Under the pieces are notes generated by a model that saw nothing but the letters and a program-made list of their open reading frames with translations, was not told the DNA's origin and made no database searches. From Rhizobiaceae bacterium (lineage in GTDB: Bacteria > Pseudomonadota > Alphaproteobacteria > Rhizobiales > Rhizobiaceae), in NCBI GenBank assembly GCA_028279875.1, contig JANQMU010000161.1:62001-126000 (forward strand): a stretch of DNA of 64,000 nucleotides, in the 5' to 3' direction. Within the stretch, counting starts at the first letter, position 1. Every line of letters begins with the position of its first letter. A program made the translations under genes and the position numbers. Positions 1 through 9,121 of this stretch are shown here, piece by piece.

Positions 1-1266
1 ACCGGGCTGCCCAACAGGACGCTGCTGCGCGAGCGGATGGAGGAGGCGGCGGCGCAGCTTGACGAAAACAAGCCGTTTGCGGTGCTGTGCGTCGATCTCG
101 ACCGGTTCAAGAACGTCAATGACACGATCGGCCACCCGATGGGCGACAAATTGCTGCGGGCCGCCGCCAAGCGGCTCACCAGTTGCGTGCGCGAGACCGA
201 TACGATCGCGCGGCTCGGCGGCGACGAATTTGCCGTGCTTCAGGTGTCGGACAATCAGCCGGTCGCCGCCACCGCCACGGCGGAGCGGATCTGCGATGTG
301 CTGTCGAGGCCGTTCAATCTCGACGGCCACCAGGTCGTCGTCGGCGCCAGCGTCGGTATCGCGGTCGCGCCCTGGGACGGGACCGATCCGGACCAGTTGC
401 TGAAGAATGCGGATCTGGCGCTGTACCGCGCAAAGGACGATGGACGCGGGATCTTCCGCTCCTTCGAAGCGGAAATGGATATCAGGATCCAGGCGCGCCG
501 CAATCTCGAACGGGATTTGCGCCGGGCCTTCGAACAGGACCAGTTCGAACTGCACTACCAACCGCTCGTCAGCCTGCACAACAATGAGATCACCGGCTTC
601 GAAGCGCTGCTCAGATGGTCGCATCCCGAACAGGGCTATATGTCGCCGGCCGAGTTCATTCCGGTGACGGAGGAGATCGGGCTGATCAGCCGCCTCGGCG
701 AATGGATCATCAATCAGGCCTGCCGGGACGCCGTCACCTGGCCGGCCCATATCCGTGTCGCGGTCAATCTCTCGCCGGTGCAGTTCCACGGCGAGGACCT
801 GGTCCAGATCGTCTTCAATGCGTTGGCCAAATCGCGCCTGAACCCGCGCCGCCTGGAACTGGAAATCACCGAGCGGGTTCTTCTTCACAACAGTGAGACG
901 ACCATTTCGACGCTGCATGCGCTGCGCGACATGGGCATTCGCATCGCCATGGATGATTTCGGCACCGGCTATTCGTCGCTCAGCTACCTGCGCAGCTTTC
1001 CCTTCGACAAGATCAAGATCGACCGGTCCTTCATCAATGACCTGTCCAGTCAGGAGGAGGCGGCCGTCATCGTCAAGGCGGTCGCCAATCTCAGCCAGAA
1101 TCTCGGCATGACGGCCACCGCCGAAGGCGTCGAGACCGAAAGCCAGCGCGATCGCGTGCGGGAAGCCGGCTATGCCGAAATGCAGGGCTTTCTGTTCAGC
1201 GCGGCGCGACCGGCGGCCGAGATATCGGATCGCTTCTTTGCCGGCAGCGATCGCGAAACCGCCTGA
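1..1266 (+). CDS. GGDEF-EAL cyclic-di-GMP protein, 5' truncated by window
   Basis: The frame is open to base 1 and starts inside the conserved TGLPNR segment of a GGDEF domain, so the true start lies upstream. The cyclase half shows an intact GGDEF motif with an RETD inhibitory site five residues before it. The EAL half follows: EALLRW, NLSPVQF, LEITER, the DDFGTGYSS loop, KIDRSF and AEGVETE are all present, so the phosphodiesterase site looks complete. It probably makes and/or breaks cyclic-di-GMP at the membrane. Any sensory domain is outside the window, so the signal and net activity are unknown. Confidence 0.95.
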   Translation, partial: TGLPNRTLLRERMEEAAAQLDENKPFAVLCVDLDRFKNVNDTIGHPMGDKLLRAAAKRLTSCVRETDTIARLGGDEFAVLQVSDNQPVAATATAERICDVLSRPFNLDGHQVVVGASVGIAVAPWDGTDPDQLLKNADLALYRAKDDGRGIFRSFEAEMDIRIQARRNLERDLRRAFEQDQFELHYQPLVSLHNNEITGFEALLRWSHPEQGYMSPAEFIPVTEEIGLISRLGEWIINQACRDAVTWPAHIRVAVNLSPVQFHGEDLVQIVFNALAKSRLNPRRLELEITERVLLHNSETTISTLHALRDMGIRIAMDDFGTGYSSLSYLRSFPFDKIKIDRSFINDLSSQEEAAVIVKAVANLSQNLGMTATAEGVETESQRDRVREAGYAEMQGFLFSAARPAAEISDRFFAGSDRETA

Positions 1267-1287
1267 TCCTGCCGCGCCGCCGCGGGG

Positions 1288-2094
1288 TCAGGCCGTCTTT
1301 CGAATTTCGACCTGGTGCGGGTAGGGGATCGAGATGCCTTCCTTGTCGAAGGTCTCCTTGACGCCCTTGGTCATGGCGAATTTGAGCTCCCAGTAATCGG
1401 CCGAGCGGCACCACAGGCGCACCCCGAGGTCGACGGATGAATCATTCAGATTGACCACCCTTACCCAGGGCTCCGGATCGGCCAGGACGCGGTCATCGGC
1501 GCCGGCGCAGCCGAGAATCAAGGCGATCGCCTTGTCGGCGTCATCGCCGTAATCGATGCCGAAGGTCAGGTCCAGGCGGCGGGTGTCGTGGGCCGAATAA
1601 TTGGTGATGATCGAACCCCAGACCTTGCCGTTGGGAATGACGATCTGGACATTGTCGGGCGTCACCAGTTCGGTGACGAACAGATTGAGCAGCCGAACGG
1701 TTCCCGATGTCCCGCCGGTGTCGATATAATCGCCGAGCTTGAAGGGGCGGAACACGACCAGCATGACACCGGCGGCAATGTCGGCCAGCGTGCCCTGCAG
1801 GGCGAGGCCGATCGCCAGGGTTGCGGCACCGAGAACGGCGACAAGGCTGGTGGCCTGGAAGCCGAAGACCTGCAGAACGGCGATGACAACCACCGCCAGG
1901 ATCAGCCATTTGGCGATCGAGGCAAAAAAATTGCCCAGCGTATTGTCCAGATGTTCGCTGGCATTCACGCGCCGCCGGATCGTGCGCTCGACAATGCCGG
2001 CGACGATATAGCCGATGATCAGGAAAACAAGCGCCTTGATGGCGCCGTAAATCACTGGAGTGAAGGCGCTTATCTGAGAGACCATGTCATTCAT
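1288..2094 (-). CDS. MscS-family small-conductance mechanosensitive channel
   Basis: The 268-residue protein has hydrophobic N-terminal helices (about residues 12-35 and 60-85). The MscS pore helix follows at about 90-115 and carries the Gly/Ala-rich GAATLAIGLALQG pattern, then the beta domain with FRPFKLGDYI and IPNGKVWGS. Size and order match short MscS channels, which open under membrane tension to release solutes during osmotic downshock. It converges with the GGDEF-EAL gene, 21 bases apart, and has no operon partner. Confidence 0.93.
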   Translation of the reverse strand: MNDMVSQISAFTPVIYGAIKALVFLIIGYIVAGIVERTIRRRVNASEHLDNTLGNFFASIAKWLILAVVVIAVLQVFGFQATSLVAVLGAATLAIGLALQGTLADIAAGVMLVVFRPFKLGDYIDTGGTSGTVRLLNLFVTELVTPDNVQIVIPNGKVWGSIITNYSAHDTRRLDLTFGIDYGDDADKAIALILGCAGADDRVLADPEPWVRVVNLNDSSVDLGVRLWCRSADYWELKFAMTKGVKETFDKEGISIPYPHQVEIRKTA

Positions 2095-2320
2095 GGGTCA
2101 TGTCCTCATATCGTCCAAAATTGCGGTGATCCCGATGCAAGCAGAATTCGGCAGAAATTGCCATCCGCTGCGCGCGGATTGATGCGTTGTACACCGTTTC
2201 GGGGGCTGCCGCCGCTCGGAACGATTTGTCGTGCGTGAACGCATTCGCCGATGGAACGGATGTGGAAACTGCGTTAGATATGGCGCGCCGGTCGGGCAAC
2301 ATCACATCGGGGGACATTTC

Positions 2321-2806
2321 ATGTCACGCATCGACGCAAGATTGAAGGAATTGGGGCTGGTCTTGCCGGAGCCCTTCACCCTGCCGCCGGGTGTGCGGCT
2401 GCCCTTCGCCCTGGTGAATGTGCGCGGCAACCGGGCGTTCATTTCCGGGCATGGCCCGCAAAATGACGATGGCTCCCTCGCCGGACCGTTCGGCCGGCTC
2501 GGCGATACGGTGACGGTCGAGGAAGGTTATGCGCTGGCGCGCAAGACCGGCCTGTCGATGCTGGCGAGCCTGAAGCGCGAACTCGGCGATCTCGACCGGA
2601 TCAGCGGCTGGGCAAAACTGTTCGGCATGGTCAATTCGGCCCCCGATTTCGACCAGCAGCCGATGGTGATCAACGGGTGCTCCGACCTCATCCTCGAGAT
2701 TTTCGGGTCGGAGACCGGGCGCCATTCCCGCTCGGCCGTCGGCATGGCGGCGCTGCCCTTCGGCGGCATTGCCGTGGAAATCGAGGGCGAGGTGCTGATC
2801 GACTGA
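2321..2806 (+). CDS. RidA/YjgF-family protein
   Basis: The 161-residue protein reads like the longer RidA variety. It has FALVNVRGNRAFISGHGPQ near residue 27, GYALARKTGLSML in the first helix, and a VNSAPDF...P.VINGCSDLILEIFG stretch. A late HSRSAVGMAALPFG holds the Arg expected at the RidA active site. RidA proteins hydrolyse reactive enamine/imine intermediates from amino-acid metabolism, but the long subfamily is less well characterised. The ATG at 2321 is chosen because it follows a GGGGGAC Shine-Dalgarno-like run and starts the conserved part; an upstream in-frame start at 2231 adds only non-conserved residues. Confidence 0.85.
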   Translation: MSRIDARLKELGLVLPEPFTLPPGVRLPFALVNVRGNRAFISGHGPQNDDGSLAGPFGRLGDTVTVEEGYALARKTGLSMLASLKRELGDLDRISGWAKLFGMVNSAPDFDQQPMVINGCSDLILEIFGSETGRHSRSAVGMAALPFGGIAVEIEGEVLID

Positions 2807-2818
2807 CCATGCACCGGT

Positions 2819-4201
2819 TCACGGCGGAGGTGCTTTGCCTCCCAGCCGCTCCAGCAGGCGGCAATAGGCCTGCTGACCGCGCTGAAAATTGGCCAGCCGG
2901 AAGAATTCATTGGGCGCGTGGAGATTTTCGTCGCCGATGCTGAAGCCGAACATGGTGGTATGAACACCGAGTTCCTTCAAAAACACCGACATGACCGGAA
3001 TCGAGCCGCCCAGCCGAGTGACGTAGGGCGCCTTGCCATAGATCTCCTCCAGCGTCTCGGCGGCAATCTGGCTGGCATTGTGCCGCCTCGGCATCAAATA
3101 GGGATCGGCGCTGCCCTGCAACCGCTCGACGGTGGCGCGCACGCCCGGCGGCAGATGCCGCTCCACATGGTCGCGGATGCATTCGAAAATGCGGTCCGGC
3201 TTCTGGTCAGCCACCAGCCGGCAGGTGATCTTGGCGCTGGCCCTTGCCGGCAGCACGGTTTTCGACCCGCCGCCCTGATAGCCCCCGGTGATGCCATTGA
3301 TCTCCAGAGTCGGCCGCGCCCACAGTCGTTCCCGGGTCGAATAGCCGGCCTCGCCGAAGACATCGGAAACGCCGAGTTCGGCGATATAGGCGTCTTCGTC
3401 AAAGGGAACACGGGCGATTTCGGCGCGGTCCTCGTCGCTCAGATCGATGACCGAATCATAAAACCCGTCGACCGCGATGCGGCCCTCAAGATCCTTCATG
3501 GAAGCGAGCACATGGCTGAGCGCCTGCAGCGGATTGGCGATGCCGCCGCCATGAAGGCCGGAATGCTGGTCCGATGCCGGGCCGGTGACGATGACCTCCA
3601 GGCCGACGAGCCCCTTGAGCCCGACAACCAGATTGGCTTCGTCGACACTCCATTGCAGCCCGTCGGCGGAAAAGATCATGTCGCAGGCGAGCATCGCCCG
3701 ATGGGCCGCCACGAAGGCCGGCAAATCGGGCGAGCCGATCTCCTCCTGCCCCTCGAACAGGAACTTGACGTTCACCGGCACGCCGGCGTCGCTGTTCATC
3801 AGCGCCTCGAAGGCGAGGATCGGGATCAGCATGCCGCCCTTGTCGTCCGACGCGCCGCGTCCGAAGACGCATCCGTCGCGGATCTCGGGCTCGAAGGGCG
3901 GGCTTTGCCACAGATCGAAGGGCTCGGCCGGCTGGACATCGAAATGGCCATAGATCAGCACCGTAGGCTTGTCCACGCCGGCATGCAGCCAGTCGCCATA
4001 GACCACCGGATGGCCGTCGGTCGGCATGACCGCCACGTTTTCCGCACCGGCCGCCCGCAGCCGCCCGGCGACCCAATCGGCCGCATGGCCGACATCTTCG
4101 GCGTAATTCTGCGCCGCGGAAACGGATGGGATGCGCACGAATGCCAGCAATTCATCAACGAATCTGTGCTGGTGTTCGTCCAGATAGGTCTGCCAGGTCA
4201 T
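2819..4201 (-). CDS. M20-family metallopeptidase (dipeptidase)
   Basis: The 460-residue protein is a typical M20 peptidase. YGHFDVQP (His86, Asp88), GRGASDDKGG (metal-bridging Asp near 119) and GQEEIGSPDL (catalytic and metal Glu near 153-154) are intact. The SDQHSGLHGG dimerisation region and a late FGFSIGDENLHAPNE metal-binding segment follow. It resembles carnosinase-like cytosolic dipeptidases that cleave short or modified peptides. Family length (about 460) favours the ATG at 4201; one at 4216 is also possible, and the in-frame extension to 4450 overlaps the promoter of the divergent gene and is rejected. The 3' end converges on the RidA gene. Confidence 0.92.
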   Translation of the reverse strand: MTWQTYLDEHQHRFVDELLAFVRIPSVSAAQNYAEDVGHAADWVAGRLRAAGAENVAVMPTDGHPVVYGDWLHAGVDKPTVLIYGHFDVQPAEPFDLWQSPPFEPEIRDGCVFGRGASDDKGGMLIPILAFEALMNSDAGVPVNVKFLFEGQEEIGSPDLPAFVAAHRAMLACDMIFSADGLQWSVDEANLVVGLKGLVGLEVIVTGPASDQHSGLHGGGIANPLQALSHVLASMKDLEGRIAVDGFYDSVIDLSDEDRAEIARVPFDEDAYIAELGVSDVFGEAGYSTRERLWARPTLEINGITGGYQGGGSKTVLPARASAKITCRLVADQKPDRIFECIRDHVERHLPPGVRATVERLQGSADPYLMPRRHNASQIAAETLEEIYGKAPYVTRLGGSIPVMSVFLKELGVHTTMFGFSIGDENLHAPNEFFRLANFQRGQQAYCRLLERLGGKAPPP

Positions 4202-4394
4202 GGGTCGCCCCGCCATTGAATTTGATAGGGATGGCCAACTTAAAGCCCCTTCGGGAATTCGCCAATGCCGGCGCGGCATGGCCGCGCGTTTTGGGAATAC
4301 CCGTACTGGGTGTACTCTGCGTGCGGGTTGCGGTTCTGTCGCATGGTGCCGGCCGGCATGTCTTCGATGTCCGCAAGGTGTGAGGGAGACACGC

Positions 4395-5801
4395 ATGTTC
4401 AGGCTCATCATTTTGTCCATCATGCTCATGGCCGGGATCATTCCGGGCACGGCAGCGGATGCGGTTGTGAAATCGGTTCAAATCCTGCTGCAGGAGCGCG
4501 GATGCAACCCGGGAGCAGCGGACGGGATCTGGGGTCAAAAGACCGCCAGCGCACTGGACCTTTTCACCGGCCAAGCCGGTTTGCAGCCGACGGTGCCGCC
4601 GACCGAGGCGTTTGTTGCGCAACTCGAAGCGAGCGAGGCCACGTGCCCGGCTCCGTCACTGGCCGGCCTCAGCCCGGTGGCCGCGTCGAAGAAACTCGGC
4701 GGGGCCATGCTGGTGGGCTGGTCGGCGGACGAAATGCTGGCCAATGCCGAACGCAATCGCAGATATTGCGAACCGAACAGATGGGATACGCATTGGCTCG
4801 GACCGGAATCTGAAATCGCGCTGGAAAGGAACATAAGGATCATCGGCGACGACCTTGCGATGTACCGCTCCAACACCAATGGTTTCGTCACACACCTGCA
4901 TCGCCTTACCGCCGAAGGCGTGCGAACGGGCAATCGGGACGAAACCAAATCCTGGTTGCTGGATGCTGCCCGGAACGGCCATTTCACGACATTAAAGCCC
5001 TATCGGCCAAAGACCTGGGAAGGCCGCAAGACAAGCTGGATCGGCTGGTACGGCAAAAACGTTCCGGAAGCCGAACCCGCTTTCTACGGCTCCATTCTGC
5101 TTCTTCAGATTTCCGTGCCCTATGCCTTTGTCAGGGACAGCCTGTCGGCGGAAGAGGACGATGTGGTCCGGAACTGGGCGCATCAGATCTACCGGACGGT
5201 GATCGGTGCCAGGAAAACGCTGATGACGACCGCCGCAAAACGAAAGAGCGCACCCGACATACGGGGCGCCTATGCGGCCGCTTTCATTGCCTGGGGCGCC
5301 GTCACCCAGGATATCGACATGTTCCGCCACGGGGCGCGCCTCTTCCAGGAGGGCATGGGGCGTATCCGCGCAGACGGAACCGAGATGTTCTTTGCCAACG
5401 GAACGAAACCCGGGCTCGAGCTGAAATATCAGAACTTCGCCTATGGCCTACTGGCCGTGGCGGCCCACATCCTCAAACGCAACGGCATTGATGCCTATGA
5501 CTACAAGGCCAAGGGAAGGGCAAGCCTTGCAGAAACCCTCAATCTGCATCTCGAAGCCACGTTCGACCAATCGAAACGGACGCGAATTCAAAAACAGCAG
5601 AAAACACTGTATGCCAGTCAGATCAAATCCCATGGCAACAGCACATTCGCCTATATGGAGCTCGTAGCAGGCGACGGCGTACTGGGCGAAAACAGCCCTC
5701 ACCTGACTGAGGTCATCAACAGCCGGGATCGCAAATATCCGCCGGGCTTTTACGGCGGGTACCATGGCGGTTACACCACGTGCCTGTTCGCGAAACAGTG
5801 A
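4395..5801 (+). CDS. Secreted peptidoglycan-binding / alginate-lyase-like protein
   Basis: A 468-residue exported protein. A signal peptide (about 1-21, MFRLIILSIMLMAG then GTAADA) precedes a peptidoglycan-binding-1-like repeat with QILLQERGCNPGAADGIWG (about 29-47). A long alpha-helical C-terminal part from about 110 carries NGTKPGLELKYQNFAYGL, which resembles the catalytic NYAL region of alginate-lyase (PL5-type) folds. The inferred role is binding murein and acting on a polysaccharide in the periplasm or envelope; the substrate is not deducible. The start at 4395 follows a strong AGGGAG at 4383-4388. It is divergent from the M20 gene. Confidence 0.6.
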   Translation: MFRLIILSIMLMAGIIPGTAADAVVKSVQILLQERGCNPGAADGIWGQKTASALDLFTGQAGLQPTVPPTEAFVAQLEASEATCPAPSLAGLSPVAASKKLGGAMLVGWSADEMLANAERNRRYCEPNRWDTHWLGPESEIALERNIRIIGDDLAMYRSNTNGFVTHLHRLTAEGVRTGNRDETKSWLLDAARNGHFTTLKPYRPKTWEGRKTSWIGWYGKNVPEAEPAFYGSILLLQISVPYAFVRDSLSAEEDDVVRNWAHQIYRTVIGARKTLMTTAAKRKSAPDIRGAYAAAFIAWGAVTQDIDMFRHGARLFQEGMGRIRADGTEMFFANGTKPGLELKYQNFAYGLLAVAAHILKRNGIDAYDYKAKGRASLAETLNLHLEATFDQSKRTRIQKQQKTLYASQIKSHGNSTFAYMELVAGDGVLGENSPHLTEVINSRDRKYPPGFYGGYHGGYTTCLFAKQ

Positions 5802-5941
5802 CCGCAGGCCAAGCCGGCGGCAACCAATTCCCATCGATCGGCGTTGACAGGGATCTGTGAAACTCCGGCATAAACCGTTGCCCACATCTCATGCACGGCA
5901 CCGGGCGATCCCAGTGTCCCGATTCGACACTTGCGAATCAG

Positions 5942-5957
5942 ATAAGTGTGTGCTTAT
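5942..5957. promoter_or_regulatory. Inverted repeat, probable ArsR-family operator
   Basis: ATAAG-N6-CTTAT is a perfect 5-base inverted repeat ending eight bases before the ATG of the ArsR-type gene. ArsR repressors bind short dyads of this sort in their own promoters, so autorepression is the natural inference. The site also overlaps where a ribosome would load, so part of the effect could be on translation. Confidence 0.55.
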
Positions 5958-5965
5958 GTGTCAAC

Positions 5966-6280
5966 ATGATCGAAAATGACATCTTCAAAGCGCTGGGCGA
6001 TCCGACGCGTCGTGCCATTTTCGAAAAACTGGCAGGCGGCGGCATGAACGCCAGCGCCCTGCGCAAAGGCATGACGATCAGCCAGCCGGCCATGTCCCAG
6101 CATCTTTCCGTGCTGCGGGAGGCGCAGCTGGTGCGCGAGCAGCGGCAGGGACGGTTCGTGCGATATGAGGTCGATCCGCAGGGCCTGGTGCATGTCGCCC
6201 GGTGGCTGCAGAAATACCGCAATTACTGGCCGGCGCGCGTCGAGGCGCTGAAGGATGTGCTGAAGGATATGGACCCATGA
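5966..6280 (+). CDS. ArsR-family transcriptional repressor
   Basis: The 104-residue winged-helix protein has IFKALGDPTRRAIFEKL (about 5-21) and the recognition helix region SQPAMSQHLSVLREAQLV, then the wing RQGRFVRYEVDP. No metal-binding Cys pair (CxC) is present, so it probably does not sense metals. It belongs to the subgroup that travels with SRPBCC genes. It overlaps the next gene by ATGA, so the pair is translationally coupled. The ATG at 5966 is chosen for the conserved N-terminus. Confidence 0.92.
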   Translation: MIENDIFKALGDPTRRAIFEKLAGGGMNASALRKGMTISQPAMSQHLSVLREAQLVREQRQGRFVRYEVDPQGLVHVARWLQKYRNYWPARVEALKDVLKDMDP

Positions 6281-6633
6281 AAGATCGCGTATCGGCGCCG
6301 CAGGCCGAAAGGCTGACGTTCAAATATGACCTTGATGCCGATCCCGAAAAGGTCTGGCGGGCGATCAGCCTTGAGGACTACAGGGAGAAATGGCTGCCGA
6401 CGGACGCCCTGGCGACGGCCGAGGCGGTGTCGACGACACCGGGGCAGGAAGTCCGCTACCGGTTGCGTGATGACGAGCCGCCCTATCTTGAAAGCGTGGT
6501 GACCTTCCGGATTTCTCCCAATACGGCCGGCGGGACGCATCTCAGGATCATCCATGAAATTGCCGGTCGCCGGTCCGACGGAGCCGTAAAGGCCGCAAAC
6601 GGCAACGACCCGCCGCTGATGCGCGCCGCCTGA
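6277..6633 (+). CDS. SRPBCC (AHSA1/START-like) family protein
   Basis: The 118-residue protein begins FKYDLDADPEKVWRAI, the first strand and helix of AHSA1-type SRPBCC folds, and continues with a DYREKWLP loop, VRYRLRDDEPP and a C-terminal strand THLRIIHEIAG. It is somewhat short for the family (usually 130-160), and the last helix appears reduced. The fold binds hydrophobic ligands. Genes of this kind are commonly paired with an ArsR repressor, as here (ATGA overlap), but the ligand is unknown. Confidence 0.8.
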   Translation: MKDRVSAPQAERLTFKYDLDADPEKVWRAISLEDYREKWLPTDALATAEAVSTTPGQEVRYRLRDDEPPYLESVVTFRISPNTAGGTHLRIIHEIAGRRSDGAVKAANGNDPPLMRAA

Positions 6634-6681
6634 GGCCCCGCACCCCATTCAATTGCAATTTCGAAAGATTGGAGTTCGCCG

Positions 6682-7302
6682 ATGCGCGAAGCGATGCAAC
6701 TCGTCCCGATGGTCGTCGAACAGTCGAGCCGCGGCGAGCGCTCTTTTGACATTTATTCCCGGCTTTTGCGCGAGCGGATCATTTTCCTCAATGGCGAGGT
6801 GAACGATTCGATGTCGGCGCTTGTCTGTGCCCAATTGCTGTTTCTGGAATCGGAAAATCCCAAAAAGCCCATCAGTCTTTACATCAATTCCCCCGGCGGC
6901 ATCGTGACCAGCGGCTTCGCCATGTATGACACGATGCGCTTCATTCATGCACCGGTGCACACGCTGTGCCTGGGCACGGCCCGTTCCATGGGATCGTTCC
7001 TGCTGATGGCCGGCGCGCCCGGCAAACGGGCGGCGCTGCCGAACGCCAATGTGCTTGTCCACCAGCCGTCCGGCGGTTTCCAGGGCCAGGCGTCGGACAT
7101 TGCCATCCATGCCGAGGCGATCCTGGAAACCAAGCAGCGGATCACGCGGCTCTATGCGGAGCATTGCGGGCGCACCTATGAGGAGGCCGAGGGCCTGCTC
7201 GACCGCGACCGCTTCATGACGGCGGAGGAGGCGCTGGAATGGGGACTGATCGACCGCGTTCTGAGCGAACCGCGGGCAGCATCGGACTCTTTCGATGCCT
7301 GA
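6682..7302 (+). CDS. clpP: ATP-dependent Clp protease proteolytic subunit (paralogue)
   Basis: The 206-residue protein has the full Ser-His-Asp triad: Ser102 in GTARSMGS, His127 in [15 protein letters not shown], and Asp176 in DRDRFM. INSPGG forms the oxyanion region. The nucleophile motif reads TARSMG where the main ClpP usually has QAASMG, and no clpX, lon or trigger-factor gene is adjacent. This is therefore probably a second, divergent ClpP of the kind many alphaproteobacteria carry. It degrades unfolded substrates handed over by a Clp ATPase in the cytoplasm. The start follows GGAG in TTGGAGTTCGCCG. Confidence 0.9.
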   Translation: MREAMQLVPMVVEQSSRGERSFDIYSRLLRERIIFLNGEVNDSMSALVCAQLLFLESENPKKPISLYINSPGGIVTSGFAMYDTMRFIHAPVHTLCLGTARSMGSFLLMAGAPGKRAALPNANVLVHQPSGGFQGQASDIAIHAEAILETKQRITRLYAEHCGRTYEEAEGLLDRDRFMTAEEALEWGLIDRVLSEPRAASDSFDA

Positions 7303-8206
7303 AGCGGGTTGTATCGGGCCGAGGCTCGGCGGAGCGGGTTGCGGACGCAAGCGCCACAACAACAAGAGCGGTTCGTCTACCGCCCGGCCGGCGATGCGAA
7401 GCATGGCTGCGGCTGGAGCGAAACAAACCCGTCACGTGGGCAGCGGGGTTCTTTCGTTGGAAGATGAAGCGATCATTGTCGCGTTTCGCAGGCATACGCT
7501 GCTGCCGCTTGATGATTGTCTTCATGCTCTGCAGCCGGCCATCCCGCATCTCACCCGTTCCTCGCTGCATCGCTGTTTCCGGCGACACGGCATCTCCCGG
7601 CGGCCGGATGTCGGCGGTGGCCAACCGGTACGGAAGACATTCAAGGCCGATCCGATTGGCGCCTTCCATGTCCACATTGCCGAGATGCCAACAGCCAAGG
7701 GTGAACTTCACCTATGCGTGGCTTTCGATCGGATCACCAAATTTGCCTTTGTCGAACTGCACGAGAAAGCGACGACAACACTTTCCCGACAGTTTCTGCA
7801 GCGCCTGATCGAGGCTGTGCCCCACCGAGCTCACACCGTGCTCACTGACAATGGCGCAGCGTTCCGGACCCGTGCCTTCAAAGATGCCTGTGCCGGAGCC
7901 AATATCGATCACCGAACCACACAGCCGGGCCATCCCTGGACCATTGATCAGGTGGAACGAATGAACAGGACCATCAAGGGCGCCAGCAAATGCTTGCGCT
8001 ACGATGATCATGAACGGCTGAAACGGCGATTGAGTGAATTTATCGCCGCCTATAATTTCGACTGCCGTCTCAGGACCCTGAGGGGCCTGACGCCATACGC
8101 GTTCGTCTGCAGGCAATGGACAATCGAGCCGCGAAGATTCAAACGCGGCCCACCTCGTCACCGATTTCCACCAAGCCCAAAATCATCCCGAAAACGATCG
8201 ACCTGA
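7295..8206 (+). pseudogene. Degenerate IS481-family transposase
   Basis: From about 7441 the frame reads as an IS481 transposase: VLSLEDEAIIVAFRRHTLLPLDD, LTRSSLHRC.RRHGISR, then the DDE core with VLTDNG and QVERMNRTIK. Several things mark decay. The family's HIDIAE first catalytic Asp is His here (FHVHIAE). The usual N-terminal SATTT.AVR segment is found in another frame (about 7350-7375), so the start is frameshifted. The family-like C-terminus ends near WTIEPRRF (about 8140), and the rest overlaps the parE toxin on the opposite strand. It lies directly behind clpP. No inverted repeats were identified. Confidence 0.8.
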
Positions 8207-8484
8207 TGCATGCGTTCGTACAGGATTGTCACAATCCCGATATCGCCGTTCGACAGGTGACGCCAATAGACAAAATGGCGCTGATAGCGAAAAAAGAAGC
8301 CCTCGACACCAAATTCGGCCGGGATGGGTCTCGACACCACGCCATGGGCAGCGATCTTCTCAAAGGTGGCGAACAGGCCGGCAATGTATTTCTCGGCCTG
8401 GTCATCACCCCATCTGTCACGCGTGTACCGATAGATGTCATCAAGGCGATGGGATGCACGTTCCTGGATTCGAACGACGGGCAC
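8158..8484 (-). CDS. parE: ParE-like toxin of type II toxin-antitoxin pair
   Basis: The 108-residue protein has the RelE/ParE fold signature. A first helix ASHRLDDIYRYTRDRWGDDQAEKYI is followed by FEKIAAHGVVSRPIP and strands EGFFFRYQRHFVYWRH and IGIVTILYERMHQ. ParE toxins poison DNA gyrase. The gene starts four bases after the antitoxin stop, the usual antitoxin-first order. Its 3' end is overlapped by the tail of the decayed IS481 frame, but the toxin frame itself is complete. Confidence 0.9.
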   Translation of the reverse strand: MPVVRIQERASHRLDDIYRYTRDRWGDDQAEKYIAGLFATFEKIAAHGVVSRPIPAEFGVEGFFFRYQRHFVYWRHLSNGDIGIVTILYERMHQVDRFRDDFGLGGNR

Positions 8485-8488
8485 GCGC

Positions 8489-8743
8489 TCAGGACCGGTT
8501 CCGTGTAATCACCTCGTCTGCAGTCAGCGACTGATACGACTCGTCGGGAGACGCGAAAGCATGGGTCAGTTCGGCCTTCAGTCGGTTGAACGCTTCCGCC
8601 TCAGCGCGTTCCTTGTCACGTCGGATCAAATCGCGGATGTATTCGCTGACATTTTCATAGGAGCCGTCATCGCCCACATTTGCGGCCACAAAGTCCCTCA
8701 GGGCTCCACCAAGGCGGACAGTCATCGTCGTCGTTCGGGGCAT
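8489..8743 (-). CDS. parD: ParD-like antitoxin
   Basis: The 84-residue protein starts with a ribbon-helix-helix (TTTMTVRLGGALRDFVAANVGDDGSYENVSEYIRD split into strand and two helices). An acidic, Ala/Glu-rich C-terminal segment of the kind that wraps the toxin follows. It should bind DNA as a dimer, repress its own operon and neutralise ParE. The ATG at 8743 follows GAGGAAAGG; the longer frame to 8794 adds residues outside the conserved domain. It is the last chromosomal gene before the integrated element. Confidence 0.9.
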   Translation of the reverse strand: MPRTTTMTVRLGGALRDFVAANVGDDGSYENVSEYIRDLIRRDKERAEAEAFNRLKAELTHAFASPDESYQSLTADEVITRNRS

Positions 8744-8863
8744 CGCAAAGCGCCTTTCCTCTTTGCTGTATTCAACATAATCAAAAACGCACACATGGCA
8801 AGGCCGGCCGCTGCCTCTTCCGGATAATACGGTGACGGTAATTCAGTATAGACCGGTTGAAAA

Positions 8864-8876
8864 TGGCGGAGAGAGA
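8864..8876. repeat. Left attachment site (direct repeat of tRNA-Ser 3' end)
   Basis: TGGCGGAGAGAGA here is identical and in the same orientation to the 3' end of tRNA-Ser at 37305-37317. A copy of the tRNA tail far from an intact tRNA with an adjacent integrase is the usual mark of the distal end of an integrated element. Only 13 bases match, so the exact crossover is not resolved. Confidence 0.75.
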
Positions 8877-9121
8877 CCGACGTACTAATTCAATATCGCT
8901 TTGTTATTGTTCAGTTATCCTCGGAATCAAGTATTTTATTCTTACTTCTGCTCTTACTTTCGTTCGTCGTGTCATCACCCAGATAGAGTGTTCTTAGAGA
9001 AATTGTGAACGCGAAAACAAATGTCGTTCATAAACTTGACAACAGATGCCGCTGGACCATGTGAGCCGCCGTAGACAAGCTATGACGGCGCGCCACGCCG
9101 ACCAGCCTATCAGGCATTGCC

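Noticed and set aside
2918-4219. Long plus-strand frame (433 codons) over the M20 peptidase
   Set aside because: Antisense shadow of a gene with intact M20 motifs; Gln/His/Arg-heavy composition with no family pattern.
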